From: VXYK01 sp965221585
Lineage (GTDB): Bacteria; Actinomycetota; Acidimicrobiia; Acidimicrobiales; Aldehydirespiratoraceae
Length of the DNA stretch: 64,000 nt
NCBI GenBank assembly: GCA_965221585.1
Contig: OZ244898.1
Location: forward strand, 372,001 to 436,000
Direction of reading: 5' to 3'
Positions 46,587 through 55,488 of this stretch are shown piece after piece. The notes beneath the pieces are model-generated. The model had not been told where the DNA came from. It did no database searches and saw nothing but the letters and a program-made list of their open reading frames with translations. Position 1 is the stretch's first letter. Every line of letters begins with the position of its first letter. A program made the translations under genes and the position numbers.

Positions 46587-46680
46587 CGACAGCATACGTC
46601 GTCGGATTCGAGACTGTGCACGCATTTGCGTGCAAGCAGTACGGTTACCCGGTGGTGAAGGGGTCGATCCGTACCCGGGG
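46587..46680. repeat. 94-bp direct repeat, right copy (UDG-like gene and plsY upstream region)
   Basis: The second copy of the repeat at 45647. On the minus strand its TATGCT lies just before the UDG-like gene leader, giving that gene a promoter equivalent to tRNA-Glu's. On the plus strand its right end runs into the 5' region of plsY. Copy sequence differs from the left at 13 positions, clustered in the middle and right part. Confidence 0.8.
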
Positions 46681-46687
46681 CACGGTA

Positions 46688-47362
46688 GTGCGTCTCATAG
46701 CCGCAGCAAGCAGCGGTTATCTGCTCGGCATGATCCCCTCGGCAGACATCGCCGCCCGCATAGCACGACGATCCGACCTGCGCGATGCCGGAACCGGCAA
46801 CCCCGGTGCCATGAACGCCGGCCACGTGCTCGGCAAGTCGTGGGGGGCAGCCGTGAGCTCGGCCGACATCGCCAAGGGTTATGCCGCCGCTCGCCTCGGC
46901 CGAACGCTGGCCGGTCCCGCCGGCGCAAACCTGGCATCGACCGCCGCGGTCACAGGCCACTGCTTCCCGCCCGGCCGGACCGGCGGAAAAGGAGTCGCAA
47001 CCAGCGTCGGGCAGGTCCTCGGCACGTTCCCCGTCTACCTGCCGCTGGACGCAGCAATCGCGCTCGCTACAGCAGCCCTTCCGCTCAAGCAACCAACCCG
47101 AACCGCGACCACGGTGGCCAGCGTCACCTGGGTTCTCAGCGCGGCTCACTGGTGGTGGCACGGATTGCGCAACCCCGGTGGAGTCACCCCCACGATCTCA
47201 CTGCCCGTGGCGGCAGCGGCCAGTTCGGCCATCATCGCTCTGCGTTTCGCCAAAGGAGCCGAAACGGTGGAAGCCTTCAATCGCCAGGCATCGACCCATC
47301 AGAGTCATCAAGCCGCAGACCACATCGACCGAGATCCCGCGGATCGGAGCCACCCCCAGTGA
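46688..47362 (+). CDS. plsY: Glycerol-3-phosphate acyltransferase PlsY
   Basis: A membrane enzyme of 224 residues (from GTG 46688) that acylates glycerol-3-phosphate from acyl-phosphate, the first step of phospholipid synthesis. Motif LLGMIPSADIAARIARR opens the first helix. The catalytic G-x-G-N pattern is DAGTGNPGAMNAGHVLG. Conserved GHCFPPGRTGGKGVATSVG follows. Five or so membrane helices are visible. The start is uncertain: GTG 46652 would add 12 residues and lies inside the repeat. It overlaps degV by four bases. Confidence 0.88.
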   Translation: MRLIAAASSGYLLGMIPSADIAARIARRSDLRDAGTGNPGAMNAGHVLGKSWGAAVSSADIAKGYAAARLGRTLAGPAGANLASTAAVTGHCFPPGRTGGKGVATSVGQVLGTFPVYLPLDAAIALATAALPLKQPTRTATTVASVTWVLSAAHWWWHGLRNPGGVTPTISLPVAAAASSAIIALRFAKGAETVEAFNRQASTHQSHQAADHIDRDPADRSHPQ

Positions 47363-48195
47363 TCGCCCTCGTCACCGACTCAGCCTCGCAGATCCCGCCA
47401 GATCTCGCCGCTCGGTTCGGGGTCCGGGTTGCGCCGATCATCGTCAATGTTGACGGCGTCGAATATCGCGAGGGGGTCGACCTTAGCGCCGACGACTTCT
47501 GGTCGCGTTTGAGTGACGGGAGAGTCCCGGAGGTCACGACTTCACAGCCGAGTCCGGGCACGTTCAGCGAGATCTATCGGTCCGCAGCCGAGCAGGGAGC
47601 GACCGACATCGTCTCGGTGCATTTCGGCGCCGAACACTCCGGAACCATCAACAGCGCACGGATCGCGGCCGAGATTGTCGACGTGAACGTGCATATCGTC
47701 GATTCCGGCACAGCCTCGTTCGGCGTGTCGTGCTGCGTCTGGGAGGCCTCGTCGGCGGTCGCCGTGGGTGCATCGCTGCCGGAAGTGCTTGCACGCCTGG
47801 ATCGGATCCGTCCTGTAATCGGGACGGCCTTCATTCTCGGTGCGCTGGACCTCGCCCGTCGGGGCGGCCGTTTCAGCCCGGAACTCCTCGAAGAACGCGA
47901 GGGGGTTGCGGTCATCTCGGGGTACGGAAGCGATCTCGAGCTTGTGGCGCAGGGGCACACCGTCGACGAGCTGTGCGATCAGATCACTGCGTGCTTCCTG
48001 GCAGACGGTCGGCCGATACGAGCAGGCGTATGCCTGGCCGATCCCGCCACGCTGATGTTCACCGAAGGCATTGAACAGAGATTGCGGGCCGCCCCCGTAG
48101 AGGTGGACTTGGTTCGCTACCGCGTCGGCCCGTCAATCGCCGCGCACACCGGACCCGGCACAGCCGGAGGTTTCTGGTACTGCACGGAGGCCTGA
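47359..48195 (+). CDS. DegV family fatty acid-binding protein
   Basis: A 278-residue two-domain DegV protein. The start GTG 47359 (VIALVTDSASQIPPDLAARF) overlaps the plsY stop. The family motif TDSASQIPP, then EVTTSQPSPGTFSEIY and GAEHSGTINSARIA, shape the fatty-acid pocket. In firmicutes the family (FakB) supplies fatty acid to a kinase feeding the PlsX/PlsY route. The direct fusion of reading frames with plsY here fits that role, though no FakA is in the window. Confidence 0.88.
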   Translation: MIALVTDSASQIPPDLAARFGVRVAPIIVNVDGVEYREGVDLSADDFWSRLSDGRVPEVTTSQPSPGTFSEIYRSAAEQGATDIVSVHFGAEHSGTINSARIAAEIVDVNVHIVDSGTASFGVSCCVWEASSAVAVGASLPEVLARLDRIRPVIGTAFILGALDLARRGGRFSPELLEEREGVAVISGYGSDLELVAQGHTVDELCDQITACFLADGRPIRAGVCLADPATLMFTEGIEQRLRAAPVEVDLVRYRVGPSIAAHTGPGTAGGFWYCTEA

Positions 48196-48221
48196 CTGCA
48201 GGCCCGGCCACCGCTCGGCCT

Positions 48222-48680
48222 CTACAGGTCGTGTGCGTGACCGGCAGCATCGATGAGTTGCTCAAGCAGCCAGCCGATCCATTCATACAGGGCGGCCGAA
48301 GCGGTGTCGGGCAAGGTGTCATTCACCAGGTCGACACCGGCGAGCGCCAGTTGTTCCCCGAGCACAAGGCGGAGGCTGTTGAGGCTCTGCATCCAAGCCT
48401 CGGCGCCCGCAGCGTCGAGTTCAGCGCCAGAGAGAGTCGATTCGACCAGTTCGATGGCCTCAAGACGACCACGCAGCAGATCGTCGTCGACCAGTTCCCG
48501 GTATGCGGACTCAGCTTCGGAACTGTCCGGATGAGCGGGAGGCTTGAGCCGTCTCAACGTGTTGTCTCCACCCTTGATAAGCAGGTCGCGCAGATCCGAC
48601 AACACCTGGGACAGCATTTCTTGTTCCCCGGAAGGCAGATCCACGACGACGGAGTCACCCTCGTGACGGAAGCGGCTCAT
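48222..48680 (-). CDS. DUF2017 family protein
   Basis: A 152-residue protein from ATG 48680 (MSRFRHEGDSVVVDLPSGEQ), the start overlapping the clpS stop. It matches DUF2017, a family commonly seen directly after clpS in actinobacteria. Function is unknown but the coupling suggests a role with the Clp adaptor. The longer open frame start at 48704 is less likely. Confidence 0.88.
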   Translation of the reverse strand: MSRFRHEGDSVVVDLPSGEQEMLSQVLSDLRDLLIKGGDNTLRRLKPPAHPDSSEAESAYRELVDDDLLRGRLEAIELVESTLSGAELDAAGAEAWMQSLNSLRLVLGEQLALAGVDLVNDTLPDTASAALYEWIGWLLEQLIDAAGHAHDL

Positions 48681-48964
48681 TCGTCCTTCTCCATGGTTGC
48701 CCACAGACCGTGCTCATGTAGCCGGAAGACATCGAACTCGGCTTTCTCCCTGGTCCCCGAAGACACCACTGCCCTGCCTTCGATGTGGACCTCCATCATC
48801 AATCGGTGAGCCTTGTCCTTGGAGTAGCCGAACAGTTTCTGAAACACGAACGCCACATACGACATCAGATTGATCGGATCGTCCCAGACGATCACCTTCC
48901 AAGGCCGCGCATAGTCGACGGATTCGTCGACCTCTGTCTCGGGGACCATCACCGGCGCGGTCAT
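48677..48964 (-). CDS. clpS: ATP-dependent Clp protease adaptor ClpS
   Basis: A 95-residue adaptor passing N-end rule substrates to ClpAP or ClpC. Start ATG 48964 (MTAPVMVPETEVDESVDYAR). The core PWKVIVWDDPINLMSYVAFV and VHIEGRAVVSSGTREKAE is typical, including the DDP near the hydrophobic pocket. Its start overlaps the ctaA stop and its stop overlaps DUF2017's start, an unusually tight chain of three. Confidence 0.92.
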   Translation of the reverse strand: MTAPVMVPETEVDESVDYARPWKVIVWDDPINLMSYVAFVFQKLFGYSKDKAHRLMMEVHIEGRAVVSSGTREKAEFDVFRLHEHGLWATMEKDE

Positions 48965-49908
48965 GGCACCGGCTCTGGCGATCTGGTCGGACTGACCGCT
49001 GCTGTTGCCACCGCCGTCGACAGATGGAGCCGAACGAGAGCGATCCAGCTCAGAGATGCCCCAAGGATGTGGACCCCGACCAGCAGCACTGGAACGCCGG
49101 CGAAGTACTGCCAGTAGCCGATGGCTCCCTGGGCTGCGAGCAGACCGGCGGCGACCAGCGCGCGCCTGCGAACCTCCGGCTGTTGGTGAAGGTGCGCGGA
49201 GCGGATCAACCACAGGATCCCACCCAGCAGCACCAGTGCGATGATGCTGTGGACACGGGTCACTTCACGGACGAGGAAAGGCAGACGCTGCGCGACCTCC
49301 GCTTCATCGCTTCCGCTGTGAGGTCCGGACCCTGTCACGATTGTGCCGCTGACCAGCAGAATCGCGCCTACTGCCGAGATCGCACGGGCGGCAGGGGTGA
49401 ATGGTCCCGCGCGGCGACGGGCGGCATCGTCGTCCCGCCCTGCGAGATCCATCAGCACCACCGCGTTGGCCAACAGCACCATGCTCAACAAGAAGTGCCC
49501 CATCGTGAACCTGGGATCGAGTTCGGTCTTCACCAGGATCGCGCCCAGCACGACCTGAGCGGCAACGCCCGCAACGAGCCCCCACGACCAGCCCACAAGA
49601 TCGGCGCGCCGTGGCGAGCGCCGCAGCGAACCGAGCACGGCCATGATCACCGCCACGGCCACCACCCCGGTGAACAGGCGGTTCGCGAACTCGATCAGTG
49701 CGTGGTACTCCAGGTCGGCGACGAACTGGTCTTCTTCGCAGTTCGGCCAATCCGAACAACCCAGCCCTGATCCGGTCAGGCGCACGGCACCGCCCGACAC
49801 CACAATCACCGTCAGAGACCACAGGGCGCCACGAGTCCAACCCACGTATCGAGCCGGGCTGACCGGCCCGAGAGCGGCTGCTCGAAGCGATGCCGAAAAC
49901 GAGGACAC
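48961..49908 (-). CDS. ctaA: Heme A synthase (CtaA/COX15 family)
   Basis: A membrane protein of about 315 residues (start GTG 49908; a TTG is six bases upstream). It oxidises haem O to haem A for the aa3-type oxidase. Haem-ligand His segments are visible: GSGLGCSDWPNCE, EFANRLFTGVVAVAVI and EVTRVHSIIALVLLGG. About eight helices are predicted by eye. It is divergent from ctaB with 148 bases between. Its end overlaps clpS. Confidence 0.9.
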   Translation of the reverse strand: MSSFSASLRAAALGPVSPARYVGWTRGALWSLTVIVVSGGAVRLTGSGLGCSDWPNCEEDQFVADLEYHALIEFANRLFTGVVAVAVIMAVLGSLRRSPRRADLVGWSWGLVAGVAAQVVLGAILVKTELDPRFTMGHFLLSMVLLANAVVLMDLAGRDDDAARRRAGPFTPAARAISAVGAILLVSGTIVTGSGPHSGSDEAEVAQRLPFLVREVTRVHSIIALVLLGGILWLIRSAHLHQQPEVRRRALVAAGLLAAQGAIGYWQYFAGVPVLLVGVHILGASLSWIALVRLHLSTAVATAAVSPTRSPEPVP

Positions 49909-50056
49909 GATCAAAGGGTACGGCGTCGCGAGCCGCTCTTGTTCGTGCCGGTGGGGGGTGCTCTTGTTGGCTCTGCTCAGGTGTCGTTCAGCCGAGGGCG
50001 GGGTTTGCACGACGCCGGTGGCGTGGTCTTGGTTCGGGGGGCGTAGCCTGACCGAC

Positions 50057-50953
50057 GTGAGTGAAGTGACTGGGGTCCGATCCAGGTCTCGAATCGCCGC
50101 GTTCGTGGCGTTGACCAAGCCGCGGATCATCGAGCTTCTGCTCATCACCACGGTGCCCACCATGGTCGTGGCCGAGGGAGGAATCCCCTCGATCTGGTTG
50201 ATTGTGGCGACCGTGGCAGGCGGCGCTCTGGCTGCGGGCGGAGCCAACGCCTTCAACATGTACATCGACCGCGACATCGACCGTCTGATGGAGCGCACCA
50301 AGGGCCGCCCTCTCGTGACCGGGGAGATCTCACCACCTCAGGCCCTGGTGTTCGCCTTCGTGCTCGAGATTGTCGCCTTCGGGTGGCTCTGGGGCTTCGT
50401 CAACCTGCTGTCGGCGCTGCTCGCGGTCTCCGCAACCCTGTTCTACGTCTTCGTCTACTCGCTGTGGCTGAAACGGACCTCCAAGAGCAACATCGTCATC
50501 GGCGGCGCAGCGGGAGCAGTGCCGGTCCTGGTTGGCTGGTCGGCAGTGACCAACCAACTCGACTGGCCGCCGTTGGTGCTGTTCGCGATCATCTTCGTTT
50601 GGACGCCTCCGCATTTCTGGGCGCTGGCGATCCGCTACAAGGAGGACTACGCGGCCGCCGATGTGCCGATGCTCCCCGTGGTCGTGAGCCTCAAGACGAC
50701 TGCTGCCAGGATCGTGCTCTACACGCTGCTGCTCTGGGCGCTCACCTTGGCGTTCGCCCCGGTGGCCGATATGGGTTGGCTCTATCTTGGTGCCGCAGTG
50801 CTGCTCGGAGCGGTTTTTTCAGGGCTCGCCATCAGGGTTTTCGTCAGACCGGAGCCACAAAGGGCCATGCGGCTTTTTGGGTGGTCGATCACCTATGTCG
50901 CGTTGTTGTTCGTGGCGATGGCAGTCGACGAGGTAGTTCGCAATGGGGTGTGA
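50057..50953 (+). CDS. ctaB: Protoheme IX farnesyltransferase (heme O synthase)
   Basis: A 298-residue UbiA-family prenyltransferase making haem O from haem B and farnesyl-diphosphate. Start GTG 50057 gives VSEVTGVRSRSRIAAFVALTKPR. The Mg-prenyl motif is NAFNMYIDRDIDRLMERTKGRP, with a second Asp-rich motif further on (IRYKEDYAAADVPM). Around eight helices. It precedes the oxidase gene run by 135 bases. Confidence 0.93.
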   Translation: MSEVTGVRSRSRIAAFVALTKPRIIELLLITTVPTMVVAEGGIPSIWLIVATVAGGALAAGGANAFNMYIDRDIDRLMERTKGRPLVTGEISPPQALVFAFVLEIVAFGWLWGFVNLLSALLAVSATLFYVFVYSLWLKRTSKSNIVIGGAAGAVPVLVGWSAVTNQLDWPPLVLFAIIFVWTPPHFWALAIRYKEDYAAADVPMLPVVVSLKTTAARIVLYTLLLWALTLAFAPVADMGWLYLGAAVLLGAVFSGLAIRVFVRPEPQRAMRLFGWSITYVALLFVAMAVDEVVRNGV

Positions 50954-51088
50954 CAAAGACCTTGCGCCGGGTTTCTATTCTGGCGCCCGCGTCCCTGTAG
51001 GCTCATCGGCTGGTAACGCAACTCGACCACCTGTAATCAGACGTGCGCGGCGGGCTTCGCCGGGGGCGCTCGGAGGACACCTGCCAAC

Positions 51089-52828
51089 ATGACGATGACC
51101 GATTCACCACCAGTTGCGGACACCGCGCTGGCGGCAGCCTCGCCCCGAGTTGTCGGCCTCTTCGACGCCCTCACCACAACCGACCACAAGCGCATAGGTC
51201 GCTTGTGGCTCCGGTCCGGCTTGCTCATGTTGCTCGCGGGAACCGTCCTCGGGGTTGTGCTGAGCATCGAGAACAGCAATTCGTCGCCCGATGACATCTT
51301 CAGAGGGGTCAACGGCTTCTTCCAAGGTTTCGCCATGTACCGCTTCGGTCTGGTGCTTTTGGTGGCAGTTCCGCTTTTTGTGGGTCTCGCCACAGTGGTG
51401 GTGCCGATGCAGGTGGGCGCCACGAACATTGCGTTCCCGCGGGCTGCACACGGCGCCGTTTGGTTGTTCATGATCGGAGCGGGAATCACCGTTGTCTCGG
51501 TTGTGGCCGGCGGCGGTTGGGGCGCTCTCGACGGCGTTTCGAGCGGTGAGCGCGACGCGATCGCGCTGACCCTGGTCGGCACCGCCCTGGTGATCGTCTC
51601 GATACTGGTGGCCTCGGCCTGCATAGCCACAACGGTCGTCTCGCTGCGGACTGCGGGGATGAACCTGTTGAGGGTCCCGCTGTTCGCCTGGTCGATGCTG
51701 GTTGCGACAAGCGTCTGGCTGTTGACCCTGCCAATCGCATTGGGCAATCTCGCCCTCATCTACTTCGACCTGCGCGGCGGACCTGGCGAGTTCCTCCGCA
51801 ATCGGACGGACGTGCCTGGGTTGGTCGAGGGATCGGTCGAGGGATCGGATGCCATCTTTATGCAGATCGGTTGGCTGGTTGAACAGCCTCAGGTCTACGC
51901 CTTCGCGATACCGGTACTTGGTGTGCTGGGTCAGATCGCGCCGGTGGTGGCCGGGCGCCGTCATGCGCAGCACACCGTCGCGGTCATTCTGATCGGTCTC
52001 TTCGGTCTGCTGTCGGTGGGTGGGTGGAGCCAGCCATGGTTCCAGGGTCCCAACCACGACGAGAAGTTCATCTTCATCGTCTTCGGTCTCTTTGCGGTGC
52101 TGCCGGTGCTGAGCTCGATCGGCGCGGCGACCGACACGATCGCCAAGAGTTCAATCGCCAAGAGTTCAGACGAAGGCGACGGCGCCGACATATCCGGATT
52201 CCTGTCGGTGCACGGCCTCGGCGCGATCGCAGGGGCCCTGCTGCTGCTTGCAGCCACCGTGGCGGGGCTCGCCCGAGTCATACAGCCCTGGGACCTCGGC
52301 GGCCGGACCACAATCACCGCGGTGATGAACCTCGCGCTCTACGGGGCCGTGGTTGCCGCGATCGCCGGCATCTGGTTCTGGGCCCCCAAGATCAGTGGCA
52401 AACAACTGTCGGTCCCGATGGGCCGCCTGGTCATTCTCGATGTCGTCGCCGGCGCGGTGCTGCTCGGCGGGGCGGATTTCGTCAGTGGCTTCCTCGAGGC
52501 TCCGGCGTTCCCGCATCAGGATCAGGTTCCAGACAGCACGGCGCCGCTGGTTGCGGCACCTTCCAACCAGGGTCTCGTAGAGGTGATGAATGTGATCGGC
52601 GCGGTGGGAGCGGTGCTGATCGCGCTCGGTGTGCTGGGCGTGTTCGCGGCGCTGGCGAAGGCTGCCAGAACAGACGAACCAGTCGACGACAATCCCCATG
52701 GCGGTCAAACCTTGGAATGGACCACCTCGTCGCCCCCGCCTTCCGGTAACTTCTCAGAACCACCGGAGCGCGTCGTGTCTGAAGCTCCGGTGCTAGACGC
52801 CGTAAGTGAGAGTGGAGAGGAGTCCTGA
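51089..52828 (+). CDS. Cytochrome oxidase subunit I-like protein lacking all metal-ligand histidines
   Basis: A 579-residue multi-helix membrane protein. It aligns by eye to normal subunit I (the gene at 55489): N-terminal TTTDHKRIGRLW, VPMQVGATNIAFPRAA and WFWAPKISGKQL are all kept. The metal-binding residues are not. The haem a His of FTMHG becomes Tyr (FAMYRFG). The CuB His of GHPEVY becomes Gln (EQPQVY). The HH of AHHMF becomes QP (SQPWF). The HFH of VAHFHYV is gone. It cannot be a working oxidase on its own. It may be a structural or assembly subunit. Start ATG 51089. The stop overlaps the next gene's ATG by one base. Confidence 0.85.
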   Translation: MTMTDSPPVADTALAAASPRVVGLFDALTTTDHKRIGRLWLRSGLLMLLAGTVLGVVLSIENSNSSPDDIFRGVNGFFQGFAMYRFGLVLLVAVPLFVGLATVVVPMQVGATNIAFPRAAHGAVWLFMIGAGITVVSVVAGGGWGALDGVSSGERDAIALTLVGTALVIVSILVASACIATTVVSLRTAGMNLLRVPLFAWSMLVATSVWLLTLPIALGNLALIYFDLRGGPGEFLRNRTDVPGLVEGSVEGSDAIFMQIGWLVEQPQVYAFAIPVLGVLGQIAPVVAGRRHAQHTVAVILIGLFGLLSVGGWSQPWFQGPNHDEKFIFIVFGLFAVLPVLSSIGAATDTIAKSSIAKSSDEGDGADISGFLSVHGLGAIAGALLLLAATVAGLARVIQPWDLGGRTTITAVMNLALYGAVVAAIAGIWFWAPKISGKQLSVPMGRLVILDVVAGAVLLGGADFVSGFLEAPAFPHQDQVPDSTAPLVAAPSNQGLVEVMNVIGAVGAVLIALGVLGVFAALAKAARTDEPVDDNPHGGQTLEWTTSSPPPSGNFSEPPERVVSEAPVLDAVSESGEES

Positions 52829-53415
52829 TGGTTGCCACCACCGGGCTTCCAGCCCCCGAAATCACCCGGCCACGAAGCCTGATGGTGGGCACCATGTTCG
52901 CCTGTGCGGCTGCGTTCATGTTCTTCCTCGCTGTGGTCGGGATCTACGTTGTCGAGCGTGCCGAGACCCGCGACAGCGGATCCGAGTGGTTCCCGGAAGG
53001 CGTCATCGAACTGGGGCCCTCGGGATTCATCTTCTGGACGCTGATCCTGTCGATATTCACGATCCAGTGGGCGGTGCAGGCGATCAATGCTGATGATCGT
53101 GTCAACGCCTACGTCGCATTGGCTCTCACCGGTCTCTTCGGTGCGGCCATCTTCAACCAGCTCTGGTTCATCATCAACGACACAGGTTTCGCCCTGGCTG
53201 CGGACAACGCCCAGTTCCTGTTCTTCGTCGTCAACGGAACATTCATCGTCTTCTTGATCGCCGCGGTCGTGCTCGTGGCGTTCACCTTCATACGTGCAAT
53301 GGCCGGCCAGTTCGGTCCCCGCAGAGCAGAAGCCGTCTCTTCAGCGGCTCTGTTCTGGAACACCGTCGTGTTCATGTGGGCGATCGTCTACTACCTCATC
53401 TACATCACGAAGTAG
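52828..53415 (+). CDS. Cytochrome oxidase subunit III-like protein
   Basis: A 195-residue membrane protein with about five helices, matching the haem-copper oxidase subunit III fold in order. It starts MVATTGLPAPEITRPRSL and ends LFWNTVVFMWAIVYYLIYIT. A second, more typical subunit III lies at 57552. This one follows the metal-free subunit I-like gene directly (stop/start overlap), so the two probably form one unit. Confidence 0.78.
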   Translation: MVATTGLPAPEITRPRSLMVGTMFACAAAFMFFLAVVGIYVVERAETRDSGSEWFPEGVIELGPSGFIFWTLILSIFTIQWAVQAINADDRVNAYVALALTGLFGAAIFNQLWFIINDTGFALAADNAQFLFFVVNGTFIVFLIAAVVLVAFTFIRAMAGQFGPRRAEAVSSAALFWNTVVFMWAIVYYLIYITK

Positions 53416-53422
53416 GCCGACG

Positions 53423-54214
53423 ATGTTCACCACGGGATTCAAGTTCTTCTTCGGTATCGGAATGGCACTTGCGGGTGCCGCGGTCTTCTACGGCTACACC
53501 ACCGGCGGCAACCATATGGGCCCACTATCGATGGGTTGGAAGGGCGGAGTCGGCGAACACCTGGGCTATTCGCTGCTGTTGGGTCTCGGCGTCACGGCCA
53601 TGACCGTGGCGTTGTTTCTAGTGTTCTTCAGAGACGCCGATCCGGCCGCGCAGGCCCACTACATGGGTGTTGAAGAGATCCCGACCAACAATCTGGTCAC
53701 TGCGAGCTTCTGGCCGGTCGTCGGCGCTTTCGGCGTCGGTGCCATGGCGATCGGGCTGGTTCTGCACACCGCGGTGTTCGTCACGGGTCTGGTGATCTGC
53801 GGCGTGGTGGCAGTCGAGTGGTTGATGGACTCATGGGCGGACCGCGCCACAGGCGACCCCGAAGCCAACCGGCTTCTGCGCAATCGCGTGATGGCCCCCA
53901 TCGAGATCCCCGTGCTGGGCGCGGCGATGGTGGCTCTGGGGGTGTTGGCCACCAGTCGGATCCTGCTGGCCACTTCGAAACTCGGGTCGGTGGTGGTTGC
54001 CGGAGTGGTGTCTGTGCTGATCCTCGGAATCGCAGTGCTGTTCGTCAGCAAACGCAGGATCAACAAGAACATCCTGGCCGGTCTGGTCCTGGCCACAGCT
54101 GTGGCAGTGCTGGCCGGCGGCGTCGTCGCCACAGTTACCGGCGAACGGGATTTTCACCATCACGAAGTGCACGACGACGACCACGACGTCACCGATTCTG
54201 TGGAGGACCACTGA
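53423..54214 (+). CDS. Membrane protein of the oxidase operon with His/Asp-rich tail
   Basis: A 263-residue protein starting MFTTGFKFFFGIGMALAGA (53423). It has about six to seven hydrophobic stretches and no recognised domain. Its C-terminus is rich in His and Asp: GERDFHHHEVHDDDHDVTD, then SVEDH. The tail may bind copper or another metal. It lies eight bases after the subunit III-like gene and two bases before the subunit II gene, so it is surely part of the oxidase transcript. I could not name it. Confidence 0.75.
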   Translation: MFTTGFKFFFGIGMALAGAAVFYGYTTGGNHMGPLSMGWKGGVGEHLGYSLLLGLGVTAMTVALFLVFFRDADPAAQAHYMGVEEIPTNNLVTASFWPVVGAFGVGAMAIGLVLHTAVFVTGLVICGVVAVEWLMDSWADRATGDPEANRLLRNRVMAPIEIPVLGAAMVALGVLATSRILLATSKLGSVVVAGVVSVLILGIAVLFVSKRRINKNILAGLVLATAVAVLAGGVVATVTGERDFHHHEVHDDDHDVTDSVEDH

Positions 54215-54215
54215 A

Positions 54216-55487
54216 GTGAGTGACTCCATTCGTACGCGTCGCACGCGAAGTTGGTGGCCGCTGGGGCTGATCCTGGGGCTCGGGTTCGTGTTGGCCGGCT
54301 GTGCCAAGGACACCGTCTGGTCGAAAGACGCGGAACTCGACACGTTCCAGGACCAGAGCGAGACCGCCCGCCAGATCAACGAACTCGTGTATCCCGTGTT
54401 TATCGTCGCCGGGGTGGTGCTGGTGCTGGTGTGCGGCGCGCTTCTGTGGATGTCGATCAAGAACCGTGTCCCGGCCGACAAGGATTACGAGGGCGAGTTC
54501 CCCACACAGGTCTCGCACAACAACCGCCTGGAGATCGGCTGGACCCTGGGTCCTGCGGTGATCATGACCGTCATCGCCGTCTTCACTCTGGTCGTGCACC
54601 TGGCGATCAACAGCACCGAGGCCAACGCCATCGAGGTCGAAGTCGACGGCCAGGTCGAGACTTGGGAACCGAGAGTGGTCGTGGTGGGCCAGCAGTGGTG
54701 GTGGGAGTACCGCTACTACCTGACCCAGGACATCACCACCGAAGCCCTCGGCGACCCCTGGAACCTTCCTGAGGCCGACATCGTCACCGCGGGTCAGATG
54801 GTGATCCCCACAGGCGAGGAGGTCGAGTTGATCATCACCTCGCGAGACGTCATCCACTCGCACTGGATCCCCGCGCTCAACGGCAAGAAGGACGCGGTAC
54901 CGGGGCTGTACACGCCGTGGAAGTTGGAGGCTGACGAACCGGGCGTCTACTTCGGCCAGTGCACCGAGTTCTGCGGTCTGTCGCACAGCCGCATGAGGAT
55001 GCAGGCGGTGGCGGTGACTCCGGCGGATTTCCAGGCTTGGATCAATGCCCAGATGGCTCCGGCAGTGATGCCGACCGACGAAGACTCCCAGGAGTTCCGG
55101 GGGATGGAGGTGTTCACGAACTTCTGCGCCAGCTGCCACCTGGTCAGGGGCCTCAACGACGGGAAATACGACGGGGCCGAGACAGTCTCAGGATCCGCGC
55201 CGGACCTGACCCACTTTGCTAGCCGTACCACCTTCGGCGGTGGTCTGTTCAACCTCTATAACCCAGACGCAGAACGTACGCTCAACGATGACGATCTCGC
55301 CGCTTGGATTCGCAACCCCAACGACGTGAAAGAGAACTACGCGGACGACCTGCCCGAGGGCGCTCTGCCGCGCGGGATGCCCGACATGGGCCTCTCGGAA
55401 CGACAGATCGACGATGTGATCGCCTTGTTGGCCACGCTCGGCCCCAGGCCGACCGACGCCCAGATCCTGGCGACAGAGGTGGAGTGA
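54216..55487 (+). CDS. ctaC: Cytochrome c oxidase subunit II with C-terminal cytochrome c domain (caa3 type)
   Basis: A 423-residue subunit II. A lipoprotein-like signal (LGFVLAGC) is near residue 28. Two helices follow. The aromatic QQWWWEYRYY precedes the CuA centre: His in HSHWIP, then QCTEFCGLSHSRMRM with two Cys, Glu, His and Met. A cytochrome c domain is fused to the end, with FCASCH as the haem motif (CxxCH) and Met ligand likely in RGMPDMGLS. It delivers electrons to subunit I. Start is GTG 54216. Confidence 0.94.
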   Translation: MSDSIRTRRTRSWWPLGLILGLGFVLAGCAKDTVWSKDAELDTFQDQSETARQINELVYPVFIVAGVVLVLVCGALLWMSIKNRVPADKDYEGEFPTQVSHNNRLEIGWTLGPAVIMTVIAVFTLVVHLAINSTEANAIEVEVDGQVETWEPRVVVVGQQWWWEYRYYLTQDITTEALGDPWNLPEADIVTAGQMVIPTGEEVELIITSRDVIHSHWIPALNGKKDAVPGLYTPWKLEADEPGVYFGQCTEFCGLSHSRMRMQAVAVTPADFQAWINAQMAPAVMPTDEDSQEFRGMEVFTNFCASCHLVRGLNDGKYDGAETVSGSAPDLTHFASRTTFGGGLFNLYNPDAERTLNDDDLAAWIRNPNDVKENYADDLPEGALPRGMPDMGLSERQIDDVIALLATLGPRPTDAQILATEVE

Positions 55488-55488
55488 G

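Noticed and set aside
46522..47358. A 557-residue open frame merging plsY shadow and DegV
   Set aside because: The first 279 residues are Arg/Pro/Ser-rich and lie in another frame of plsY. Only the DegV part is homologous to a family.
49643..50056. Long upstream extension of CtaB
   Set aside because: It is the shadow of ctaA. The CtaB family starts near VSEVTGVRSRS at 50057.
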